Shown here: piece after piece, positions 7,184 through 13,892 of the stretch | Position numbering within the stretch: the stretch's first letter is position 1 | How the letters are laid out: the number at the start of each line of letters is the position of its first letter | NCBI GenBank assembly: GCA_029933565.1 | Contig: JAOZNY010000059.1 | Span: forward strand, 1 to 13,892 | Direction: 5' to 3' | From: Bacteroidales bacterium | GTDB lineage: Bacteria; Bacteroidota; Bacteroidia; Bacteroidales; F082 | DNA: 13,892 nucleotides | The notes under the pieces: model-generated | The model's input: the letters and a program-made list of their open reading frames with translations, nothing else | What the model was told of the DNA's origin: nothing | The model's database searches: none | Translations under genes and position numbers: made by a program

Positions 7184-7630
7184 ATGAGTTTTACAGAAAA
7201 AATATATCCTACTCTGCTTGTAGTTATTCAGTTAGGAAGTTTAGTGTTTCTCCTTGTCTCAGGGCCTATAATTGCTGATAGCATTGCAGGGTTCTTATTG
7301 GAGATGATGGGTGTGTTTTTGGGCTTGTTGGCAATTTATGTTATGGGTTTGGGAAACTTTAACATCAGACCCATTATTAAGGAAAATGGAGTACTGATTA
7401 CGTCAGGCCCGTATAGAATTATCAGACATCCAATGTATCTGGCACAGGTAATTGCAATTGTTCCGCTTGTTTTTGAAAGTTTTAGTTATTGGAGGTTGGC
7501 AGTTTTGCTTCTGCTAATTATTGTTTTAACAGTTAAAATAGAATACGAGGAAAAGCGACTTATAAAGCACTTTAAGGGATATTCAGATTATATAAAAATC
7601 TCTAAGAAAGTTATTCCTTATATTTATTAG
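7184..7630 (+). CDS. Membrane methyltransferase of the isoprenylcysteine carboxyl methyltransferase / phospholipid methyltransferase type
   Basis: The 148-residue protein has about four hydrophobic segments (roughly 8-30, 35-56, 86-98 and 103-117). Its C-terminal half carries the family signature: GPYRIIRHPMY (75-85), which is the G-x-Y-x-x-x-R-H-P-x-Y pattern of the SAM-binding region, then KIEYEEKRLIKHF (118-130), YSDY and a late proline. It should be an inner-membrane enzyme that transfers a methyl group from S-adenosylmethionine to a lipid or hydrophobic small molecule. The acceptor cannot be predicted, because this family covers phosphatidylethanolamine, prenyl-cysteine and other substrates. 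An in-frame GTG at 7169 lies within the 3' arm of the leader stem, so ATG 7184 is preferred. The gene is divergent from the citrate-lyase-type operon and appears to be monocistronic; 147 bases with no recognised feature follow it. Confidence 0.82.
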   Translation: MSFTEKIYPTLLVVIQLGSLVFLLVSGPIIADSIAGFLLEMMGVFLGLLAIYVMGLGNFNIRPIIKENGVLITSGPYRIIRHPMYLAQVIAIVPLVFESFSYWRLAVLLLLIIVLTVKIEYEEKRLIKHFKGYSDYIKISKKVIPYIY

Positions 7631-7777
7631 ACCTTAATAAACCAAATACTTTAGGCACTTTAAGTACTTCTCCTTTTCATGCAATTTTGTCAGTGCTGTA
7701 ATTACGACATAAAAAACATACTTAAAAACGGCTTGGTATGTATTTTGATAAACTGCATCTAAATATATTTTGAATAA

Positions 7778-8362
7778 ATGATTTTAAAAAGTGTAAATTC
7801 CCGAAAGGAGATGCTAAATCTTTTAAAAGAGGAAAGCAAGAATTATGTTTTACTTTATAAAAAAGGGTCTGAGGCTAGCGATTGTAGTTATAAAAGCATT
7901 GTAACTGCCCTAAAGGAAGTAAAGGGAGTTAATGTTTTGTCGGCAGATGTTGGCAGTGTGAGGGATATTCATTCAAATTATGGTATTACATCTGCACCAT
8001 CGCTAATGGTTTTTGAGGGCGATAAGTTTGTAAAAACTGTTAAAGGTTGCAATGAGGATGGATTTTATAAATCGCTGTTTGAGAGTTCATTATTTTCGGC
8101 TAAAGCCGATAAAAATGGTAAAACACAAAAACGAGTAACTGTTTACGGAACACCAAGTTGTAGTTGGTGTACAACAATAAAAAATCACCTTAATCAAAAT
8201 GCTATAAAATACTCCTATATCGATGTTTCGAAAGATCAAAAAGCGGCAGAGGCCATGGTTGCCCGAAGCGGACAACAGGGGGTTCCACAAACTGACATTG
8301 GTGGAGAGATGATAGTTGGTTTCGATAAACCGCGAATAAATACTTTACTTGGAATTCAATAA
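7778..8362 (+). CDS. Tandem thioredoxin-like / glutaredoxin protein
   Basis: The 194-residue protein has no signal peptide and should be cytoplasmic. Residues 1-105 look like a thioredoxin fold: a YVLLYKKG strand, then YGITSAPSLMVF with the cis-proline at 74. The place of the CxxC motif reads SEASDCSYKS, with a single cysteine at 36, so this half has no standard dithiol site. Residues 118-194 are a glutaredoxin: VTVYGTPSCSWC with C128 and C131, then QGVPQ with cis-Pro170 and IVGFD. The likely role is thiol-disulfide exchange; the N-terminal half may bind a partner or act through one cysteine. A GroES-like gene follows after 24 bases and is probably cotranscribed. The ATG at 7778 has no Shine-Dalgarno sequence, as is usual in this phylum. 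Confidence 0.85.
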   Translation: MILKSVNSRKEMLNLLKEESKNYVLLYKKGSEASDCSYKSIVTALKEVKGVNVLSADVGSVRDIHSNYGITSAPSLMVFEGDKFVKTVKGCNEDGFYKSLFESSLFSAKADKNGKTQKRVTVYGTPSCSWCTTIKNHLNQNAIKYSYIDVSKDQKAAEAMVARSGQQGVPQTDIGGEMIVGFDKPRINTLLGIQ

Positions 8363-8386
8363 AAAAATAATATAAACTTTAAAAAT

Positions 8387-8674
8387 ATGAAAGAATTACA
8401 ACCATTGAACGAGAATGTGCTTCTCGATATTACAGAGGATGATGGAGTACAAACAACAGCCAGCGGGATTATTATCCCCGACACTGCAAAGGAAAAACCA
8501 CAGTATGCAAAAGTAGTTGCCATTGGAAATATTGAAAACCCTGGCATTGCAATAGGCGACACTGTTTTTTATAAAAAGTTTTCAGGTACTGAATTTGACT
8601 TTGAAGGAAAACAATACTTAATGGTTCTTTATGCTGATTTGTTAGCGAAAATTGTTGAAACTGAGGAGATTTAA
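8387..8674 (+). CDS. GroES-family co-chaperonin, orphan copy
   Basis: The 95-residue protein has the size and layout of a GroES subunit: an N-terminal LQPLNENVLL strand, a mobile-loop segment SGIIIPDTAKEKPQ, KVVAIG, GDTVFYKKFSGTEF, and the C-terminal LMVLYADLLAKI. In GroES the mobile loop binds GroEL, and the hydrophobic triplet III is kept here, so GroEL binding is plausible. No groEL gene lies next to it, although groES and groEL are usually paired; the next gene begins a new unit after a terminator. It may therefore be a second, specialised co-chaperonin, or the main groES may have become separated from groEL. It shares an operon with the redoxin gene upstream. The gene symbol is left open for that reason. 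Confidence 0.88.
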   Translation: MKELQPLNENVLLDITEDDGVQTTASGIIIPDTAKEKPQYAKVVAIGNIENPGIAIGDTVFYKKFSGTEFDFEGKQYLMVLYADLLAKIVETEEI

Positions 8675-8707
8675 ACAATACTCAAAACTGAGTAAAAGAA
8701 CTTAAAG

Positions 8708-8740
8708 AAAACCCTGTATCACCTGATACAGGGTTTTTTT
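8708..8740 (+). terminator. Intrinsic terminator after the redoxin/co-chaperonin operon
   Basis: CCCTGTATC (8712-8720) and GATACAGGG (8725-8733) form a perfect 9-bp stem with a four-base loop, ACCT, extended by A-T pairs at the base and followed by seven T. It begins about 35 bases after the GroES stop codon. A smaller hairpin, TACTCA/TGAGTA (8679-8694), precedes it without a T-tract. Confidence 0.92.
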
Positions 8741-8802
8741 ATTAAAGCCATTTTTCATATGTTAAAAAGTTCACAAAAGCTAATGCATTTTCAAGAAATA
8801 TG

Positions 8803-8810
8803 TACCTTCG
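8803..8810 (+). promoter_or_regulatory. Possible -7 box upstream of the DUF2027-Smr gene (TACCTTCG)
   Basis: TACCTTCG differs from the TAnnTTTG consensus at one position. It lies 55 bases before the ATG at 8866, just after the terminator at 8708-8740, where a new promoter is expected. No clear -33 element was seen. Confidence 0.3.
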
Positions 8811-8865
8811 CCAGCGGATAATTATCTGGTATTTTGTGCTGGATTTACTCTAATTTTATATAATA

Positions 8866-9939
8866 ATGATGAAGTTTAAGATAGGGGAGAAGGTAAATTT
8901 TCTCAACGAAAGCGGAGGTGGAAAGGTTGTAAAAATAATCGACAACCGATTGATTTTAATTGAAACAGATGAGGGTTTTGAAATGCCTGTTTTGGCTACT
9001 GAACTCATCAAGGATTTTAGGGCTGAACCCCCCGAAGAACCTGTGTTTGTTAGTAGTGAATTGCCAAGGCAAGTTCAGGAGGTAATAACAGAAGAGCCTG
9101 AAATTGATAATGTTAGTGAGATAAACCCATGGGGAACAATTAGGGAAGCCAAGGGAGTGTATCTTGCATTTGAACCACACGAACAGCAATGGGTACTTAC
9201 CGGAGATATTGATGTGGTATTATTAAACCACACCAGCAACGATATTTTGTATAGCCTATTTATGGAAGTTGATGGGCAACTTGAAGGAGTGGATTTTAGT
9301 TCGGTGCCGGCCGACTCAAAAATTATAATTGCAACTGTTGGAAGAGATGAACTTGATAACTGGGTAAAAGGATTTATCCAAATACTGTTTCATAGCGATT
9401 TGCCCGACAAACTTTATTATCCGCTCCATTCAGATATTGACCTTAAAATAAACAGATTTTTTAAAGAAGGAAGTTACCGAAGCAATACTTTGCTAAACCA
9501 TAAAGCGGTAATTGTGGACATTGCTCCTGAATCGAGTTTGGAATTAGTTTCAAATAATTTGACAAAAAAGAAATTTGGATCAAAAACAAGTGCCACTACT
9601 TCAAAACCACTAAAAGAAGTACCATTAATTGATAAATTCAAACGAGGCATGGGCGAAGCGGTTGTTGATTTACACATAGCCGAAGTAGTAGATAATATTG
9701 CAGGCCTTACGAGCCACGATATGCTCAATTTGCAAATTGGGCAATTTAAAAAGACATTAGAAAGTGCTATGGCTAACGAATACACAAAGGTGACATTTAT
9801 TCATGGTGTAGGAAATGGAGTTTTAAAAAATAGCATAATTAATGAACTTGAAAACTACAGTAACACTAAAAACCAGATGGCTTCAATTAGCAAGTTTGGG
9901 GTTGGGGCAATAGATGTTTTGATAGAGAGAGGTGAATAG
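8866..9939 (+). CDS. DUF2027 and Smr domain protein
   Basis: The 357-residue protein has no signal peptide or membrane segment. Residues about 1-50 form a small beta domain (IGEKVNFLNESGGGKVVKI, then a DEGFEMPV segment). Residues about 85-225 are the DUF2027 beta-sandwich (AKGVYLAFEPHEQQWVLTG, LLNHTSNDILYSLFM). A basic, Ser/Thr-rich linker (about 230-262) leads to a C-terminal Smr domain (265-354) with VVDLH (H270) and the HGVGNG motif (313-318). Smr domains of MutS2 and related proteins bind or cut nucleic acid, and some rescue or cleave mRNA on collided ribosomes. The DUF2027-Smr combination is a Bacteroidota protein of unproven role. A second ATG directly follows the first, so the start may be one codon later. 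The ccsBA gene starts 39 bases downstream and may be cotranscribed. Confidence 0.88.
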   Translation: MMKFKIGEKVNFLNESGGGKVVKIIDNRLILIETDEGFEMPVLATELIKDFRAEPPEEPVFVSSELPRQVQEVITEEPEIDNVSEINPWGTIREAKGVYLAFEPHEQQWVLTGDIDVVLLNHTSNDILYSLFMEVDGQLEGVDFSSVPADSKIIIATVGRDELDNWVKGFIQILFHSDLPDKLYYPLHSDIDLKINRFFKEGSYRSNTLLNHKAVIVDIAPESSLELVSNNLTKKKFGSKTSATTSKPLKEVPLIDKFKRGMGEAVVDLHIAEVVDNIAGLTSHDMLNLQIGQFKKTLESAMANEYTKVTFIHGVGNGVLKNSIINELENYSNTKNQMASISKFGVGAIDVLIERGE

Positions 9940-9978
9940 TTAATAGTGGTTTAAAAAACGATAAATTAGACTTAAGTT

Positions 9979-12900
9979 ATGAAAAAACTTTCCAATATAT
10001 TATTCTCAATGCCAACAATGGGATTTCTAATCCTTTTGTTTGCGGTGTCGATAGGAGTAGCAACTTTTATTGAAAATGATTTTGGGACATCTGCTTCAAA
10101 AGCTCTTGTTTACAATGCAATGTGGTTTAATGTTTTGTTGTTGCTTTTGAGTGTAAGTCTAATTGCAAACATCATTAGATTTAAGATGTGGAAACTTAAA
10201 AAATTACCAATCTTTCTTTTTCATATTTCTTTTTTAGTAATTATAATTGGCTCGGCAATAACCAGGTTTGTGAGTTACGAAGGTACGATGCATATTCGTG
10301 AAGGGGCAACATCTTCTACTATGCTTTCCGATAAAGCATACGTTGACATTAAAATAGTTGATAATGGTGCTGAGGTAAGTGAATCACAAGGTATTCTTCT
10401 ATCGGTTCTAAATCGAGAATCCTATAGCGAAAGCATGTCGGTTAACGGTAAAAAGTTCAAATTCAATTCAGTAAATTATATCCCTAATGCAAGGGAAATT
10501 ATTAAGGAAACTGAAGGTGAAGGTAGTCCCTACATTATTCTTGTGACCTCACAGGGAATGAGCGGAAGGCAATCTTACTATTTTAAATATAACGAGAATA
10601 AACTGATTGGCAATTACCTTGTAAACTTTGGTGAAGAAGAGATTGAGAATGCCATAAATATTAAATTAGTAAATGGGAAAATGTTGGTCAATCCACCCGA
10701 TACAATTACTACTGTTTCTATGTCGGGAGCAAAAGCCGATACACTTTTAAGCAATACTTGGAGCAGTTTTTCGAGTGGGAATCTCTATCGGATAAAGGAT
10801 CTTAATATTGTATTGAACAATTTCTATAAAAACGGAATAATTGATTATACTCCTTACGAAGGAAACGATGTTACTCTAATGGATGCCCTTGTTATTGAGG
10901 TTGTTTCGGGTAATGAAAGTAAAATAATTACAGTAAGGGGCGGGAAAGGTTACAAAAGCGAATCTTCGTTTTTTGAGTTAAATGGCGCAGATATTTCAGT
11001 TTATTATGGATCAAAGAATATTGACTTACCTTTCTCCATAAAAGTCCTCGACTTTCAATTAGACAGATACCCAGGTTCAAACAGTCCATCTTCTTATGCT
11101 AGTGAAGTTATGCTAATTGATGAAGAAATGGGCATTAACCGGCAACAACGAATTTTTATGAATAATGTGCTTAACCATCGTGGATTCAGGTTTTTCCAGT
11201 CTTCTTACGATGGCGATGAAAAAGGTACGATACTTTCAGTGAATCATGATTACTGGGGTACCCTCCTAACTTATATAGGTTATTTTATGATGACCTTAGG
11301 AATGGTTTTGGCAATGTTTTTCAAATCTACTAGGTTTACCAAATTGGGTAAGTCAATTAAAGAGCATGCGAAAAAAAGCAAGACACTGTCTGCAATTATT
11401 ATTGTAGCAATGTTTGTTTCCGGGCCTCAAATTTTCGCACAACATAGTTCATCTTCATTTAATCCTGATGAGATACCTAAAATAGAAAAGCAACATGCCG
11501 AGAACTTTGGTAAGTTAATGGTACAATCTCAGGATGGAAGGCTTAAGCCTGTAAACACTGTTAGTAGTGAAATAGTAAGGAAGATAACTGGTGGTAAGAG
11601 CAGTATGTTTGGCATGAACTCTGATCAGGTATTTTTAGGAATGATGAGTTCGCCACTCTATTGGCAACAGGCTCCCATGGTTAAAATAAAGCACGATAAG
11701 ATTAAGGAATTGCTAGGTATTAAGGGTAAATATGCTTCTTATCTTGATTTTATCAATATTGAAAAAGGTACTTATAAATTGAGCGAAGTGGTAAATGCCG
11801 CTTATTCAAAAACCCCGGCAAAAAGAGGTACTTTTGATAAAGACCTTATTGCCGCCGATGAGAGGCTAAATGTTATTTACATGGTTTTTACGGGTAGTTT
11901 TTTAAAACTTCTGCCAGACCCCAACGATCCAATGACGGCTTGGTATTCGCCGCAATCGCATTTGCACGGACTTGCTGAGGTTGATTCAAGTTTTATTGCA
12001 ACTGTAATTCCTTCATACCTAAGTAGTTTGAAAAGTAGAAATATGGGATTAGCTGATCAGTTACTTAGCGGGATTAGTGATTATCAACATAAATTTGGTG
12101 CTTCAATTATGCCACCTCAATCTAAGGTTGATTTGGAAGTGAGATATAATAAAATGAATATTTTCAACCGCCTTGGAAGCCTTTACGGTTTGATGGGTTT
12201 AATAATGATTATATTTTCATTTGTTGCAATATTCAAGTCTTCGAAGATAGTTGGAATGATTTTGAAAATAATGCTAGTTCTAGTGGCTCTAGCATTCTTG
12301 CTTCAAACAGCAGGACTGGCTATGCGCTGGTATATTTCGGGTCATGCTCCATGGAGCGATGGCTATGAATCAATGATTTACATTGCGTGGGTTATAGTGC
12401 TTGCAGGTTTGATATTTGCACGAAAATCGAATATGACAATCGCTGCCACAACTATTCTGGCTTCAGTAGTTTTAATGGTTGCCCACCTTAGTTGGATGAA
12501 TCCGGAAATAACCAATTTGGTACCTGTTTTAAAATCCTATTGGCTAACAATTCATGTTTCTGTAATTACAGGTAGTTATGGGTTTTTAGCACTTTCGATG
12601 TTGCTTGGCTTTATAAATATGATTTTAATGATTTTCCGCAAAGGCAATAATATTGAAAGAATGAACTCTAATATTGCAGAAATATCTGCAATTAGCGAAC
12701 GCTCATTGACTGTTGGTTTGTATATGCTAACAGTTGGAACTTTCCTTGGTGGTGTATGGGCCAACGAAAGTTGGGGACGTTATTGGGGTTGGGATCCGAA
12801 GGAAACATGGGCCTTAGTAAGTGTTTTGGTTTATGCCTTTATACTTCATATGAGATTTATACCTGGACTCAAAGGAAAATTCAGTTTTAACTTTGCCTCT

Positions 12901-13095
12901 GTTATTGGTTTCTTCTCCATTTTAATGACATATTTTGGAGTAAATTATTATTTGTCAGGATTGCACTCATACGCAGCTGGCGACCCAATGCCGATACCAA
13001 CATTTGTTTACTACAGCATTGCTACAATAATTTTGGTTGCGATACTTGCTTATATGAATGAGCAGAAATTTCTTGGGAATAAAAAAGATGAATAA
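9979..13095 (+). CDS. ccsBA: Fused cytochrome c synthase CcsBA (ResB-CcsA, system II)
   Basis: The 1038-residue inner-membrane protein exports haem and attaches it to the CxxCH motifs of exported c-type cytochromes. Residues 1-450 are the ResB/CcsB part: membrane segments near 11-30, 47-66 and 78-95, a large periplasmic domain, and a segment near 428-448. Residues about 468-487 look like a signal peptide (hydrophobic core, then IFAQ), followed by a second periplasmic region to about 725. The CcsA part (about 735-1025) carries the tryptophan-rich haem-binding motif WANESWGRYWGWDPKETW (927-944). H82, H859, H957 and H996 have almost the same spacing as the four haem-related histidines I recall for Helicobacter hepaticus CcsBA (77, 761, 858, 897), so all four appear to be kept. 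Such fusions are known from epsilonproteobacteria and Bacteroidota. Its presence implies exported c-type cytochromes in this organism. Confidence 0.95.
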   Translation: MKKLSNILFSMPTMGFLILLFAVSIGVATFIENDFGTSASKALVYNAMWFNVLLLLLSVSLIANIIRFKMWKLKKLPIFLFHISFLVIIIGSAITRFVSYEGTMHIREGATSSTMLSDKAYVDIKIVDNGAEVSESQGILLSVLNRESYSESMSVNGKKFKFNSVNYIPNAREIIKETEGEGSPYIILVTSQGMSGRQSYYFKYNENKLIGNYLVNFGEEEIENAINIKLVNGKMLVNPPDTITTVSMSGAKADTLLSNTWSSFSSGNLYRIKDLNIVLNNFYKNGIIDYTPYEGNDVTLMDALVIEVVSGNESKIITVRGGKGYKSESSFFELNGADISVYYGSKNIDLPFSIKVLDFQLDRYPGSNSPSSYASEVMLIDEEMGINRQQRIFMNNVLNHRGFRFFQSSYDGDEKGTILSVNHDYWGTLLTYIGYFMMTLGMVLAMFFKSTRFTKLGKSIKEHAKKSKTLSAIIIVAMFVSGPQIFAQHSSSSFNPDEIPKIEKQHAENFGKLMVQSQDGRLKPVNTVSSEIVRKITGGKSSMFGMNSDQVFLGMMSSPLYWQQAPMVKIKHDKIKELLGIKGKYASYLDFINIEKGTYKLSEVVNAAYSKTPAKRGTFDKDLIAADERLNVIYMVFTGSFLKLLPDPNDPMTAWYSPQSHLHGLAEVDSSFIATVIPSYLSSLKSRNMGLADQLLSGISDYQHKFGASIMPPQSKVDLEVRYNKMNIFNRLGSLYGLMGLIMIIFSFVAIFKSSKIVGMILKIMLVLVALAFLLQTAGLAMRWYISGHAPWSDGYESMIYIAWVIVLAGLIFARKSNMTIAATTILASVVLMVAHLSWMNPEITNLVPVLKSYWLTIHVSVITGSYGFLALSMLLGFINMILMIFRKGNNIERMNSNIAEISAISERSLTVGLYMLTVGTFLGGVWANESWGRYWGWDPKETWALVSVLVYAFILHMRFIPGLKGKFSFNFASVIGFFSILMTYFGVNYYLSGLHSYAAGDPMPIPTFVYYSIATIILVAILAYMNEQKFLGNKKDE

Positions 13096-13179
13096 TTTTG
13101 TGCTCGTGTCAGGTGAGAGAAGTAAAGTGATTAAATAGTCTGATTAGACTTCTTATCTGTTTTTATTTATTTTTGGGCA

Positions 13180-13892
13180 ATGAAACATCTTATATTATTT
13201 GTTCTACTTTCCATATTTTCACTGCATGCCTTAGCTCTTAATTTTGTTTCAGATTATATTTTGGTTGACAGTATTAATTCTGATACAACAAGCACAAAAA
13301 GCAAACTAGATAGATTCAATAAAAAAATGGAGCGAATAGTAAAGTACTGGCCGCTACCAATGGCTTCCTATTCTTCCGAAACAGATTGGCTCATTGGTCT
13401 TACTAAGATTAACTCATTTAGAATGGGCACCCATGATCAAAACGACACTACAATTCAGCCTTCAGAAGTAACGGCTCTGGCATATTTTACACTTAACAAA
13501 CAATACAAAGTTCTAGCCACTTCCAACTTAATGTTTGGCCAGAATAAATACGAGAGCTATACCCAGGTAGGTTTTATCGACTTTCCAAATTTTTATTATG
13601 GCGTAGGCAACAATACACAATTTAATGATGAATGTCTTGTTGAAGCTGAACATATTTTGTTTGAGCAATCACTTGGTTACAAGATTAATAAGCGCTGGTA
13701 TATCGGCATTAAATATCATTACATCAACTATTTAAAAGTTGATACGCTAGTAGAAGGTGATGAACATTGCAATCAGGAGATTGTTGAAGGATTAGATAAA
13801 AACGAAGGTGTACAATCAGGACTGGGTGTTAAGGTAAGTCGTGAAACACGTGACAACCGATTCAATGCTCGAAAGGGCTCATATTTATATCT
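13180..13892 (+). CDS. BamA/TamA-like outer-membrane beta-barrel protein (partial, 3' end outside the window)
   Basis: An open frame of 237 codons runs from ATG 13180 to the window edge with no stop. Residues 1-19 are a Sec signal peptide (MKHLILFVLL core, then HALA). After a short polar stretch, KYWPLPMASYSSETDW (55-70), FPNFYYGVGN (135-144) and GLGVKVSRETRDNRFNARKGSY (214-235) match the repeated strands of the surface-antigen barrel of the Omp85 superfamily, where a DxRDNxxxPxxG-like segment is characteristic. Aromatic-rich alternating segments (YFTLNKQYKVLATSNLMFG, WYIGIKYHYINYL) fit amphipathic barrel strands. There is no room for POTRA domains between the signal and the barrel, so this is the short, barrel-only type. 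It is probably an outer-membrane protein with unknown substrate or transport role. It follows ccsBA by 84 bases and may have its own promoter. Confidence 0.8.
   Translation, partial: MKHLILFVLLSIFSLHALALNFVSDYILVDSINSDTTSTKSKLDRFNKKMERIVKYWPLPMASYSSETDWLIGLTKINSFRMGTHDQNDTTIQPSEVTALAYFTLNKQYKVLATSNLMFGQNKYESYTQVGFIDFPNFYYGVGNNTQFNDECLVEAEHILFEQSLGYKINKRWYIGIKYHYINYLKVDTLVEGDEHCNQEIVEGLDKNEGVQSGLGVKVSRETRDNRFNARKGSYLY

Noticed and set aside
9474..9785. Minus-strand open frame of 103 codons within the DUF2027-Smr gene
   Set aside because: It lies opposite a clear coding region with conserved Smr motifs and has no family features.
13137..13150. Small hairpin AGTCT/AGACT after ccsBA
   Set aside because: The stem is only 5 bp and is not directly followed by a T-tract, so it is not a supported terminator.
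13168..13175. TATTTTTG, an exact match to the -7 consensus before the BamA-like gene
   Set aside because: It ends 4 bases before the start codon, which would make the mRNA leaderless, and it lies in a T-rich run where chance matches are common.

Overview
The window looks like the chromosome of a low-GC, Gram-negative member of the Bacteroidota, most likely a Bacteroidales/Marinilabiliales-type anaerobe or microaerophile. The evidence is a DUF2027-Smr protein, a fused CcsBA cytochrome c synthase, a beta-helix lipoprotein of the Bacteroidota type, a BamA-like outer-membrane protein, missing Shine-Dalgarno sequences, and several copies of the TAnnTTTG -7 promoter box of this phylum. The phylum is well supported; the genus is not resolved.

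Layout. Positions 1-153 (minus) hold the start of an exported protein, divergent from a lipoprotein with a parallel beta-helix (249-1712, plus). That gene converges on a two-component pair on the minus strand: a soluble PAS-PAS histidine kinase (2138-3757) followed by a stand-alone receiver protein (1729-2097). A 411-bp AT-rich gap separates the kinase from a two-gene minus-strand citrate-lyase-type operon. Its first gene is a fusion of acyl carrier protein and beta subunit (CitD-CitE, 5746-6960); its second is the alpha subunit (CitF, 4169-5734). Divergent from this operon is a small membrane methyltransferase (7184-7630), whose leader can fold into a GC-rich stem with an internal hairpin. 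Next come a thioredoxin/glutaredoxin tandem protein and an orphan GroES-like protein (7778-8674), closed by a strong intrinsic terminator. The last block is a DUF2027-Smr protein (8866-9939), the 1038-residue cytochrome c synthase CcsBA (9979-13095), and the start of a BamA-like outer-membrane barrel (13180 to the window end).

How the genes fit together. The citrate-lyase-type genes suggest cleavage of citrate, or of a related acid such as citramalate, to acetate and an oxo-acid. The genes normally needed to build and charge the prosthetic group (citC, citX, citG) are not in the window. CcsBA points to exported c-type cytochromes and therefore a respiratory chain. The redoxin, GroES and Smr genes are housekeeping or stress-type functions. 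The kinase/receiver pair looks like a hybrid kinase split into two genes, and its target is unknown.

I see no mobile element, CRISPR array, phage gene, tRNA or rRNA. No wholly new multi-gene system is evident. The points that most deserve a second look are the structured leader at 7120-7177, the CitD-CitE fusion with a CitF that departs from the usual motif, and the signal-peptide-like segment inside CcsBA.
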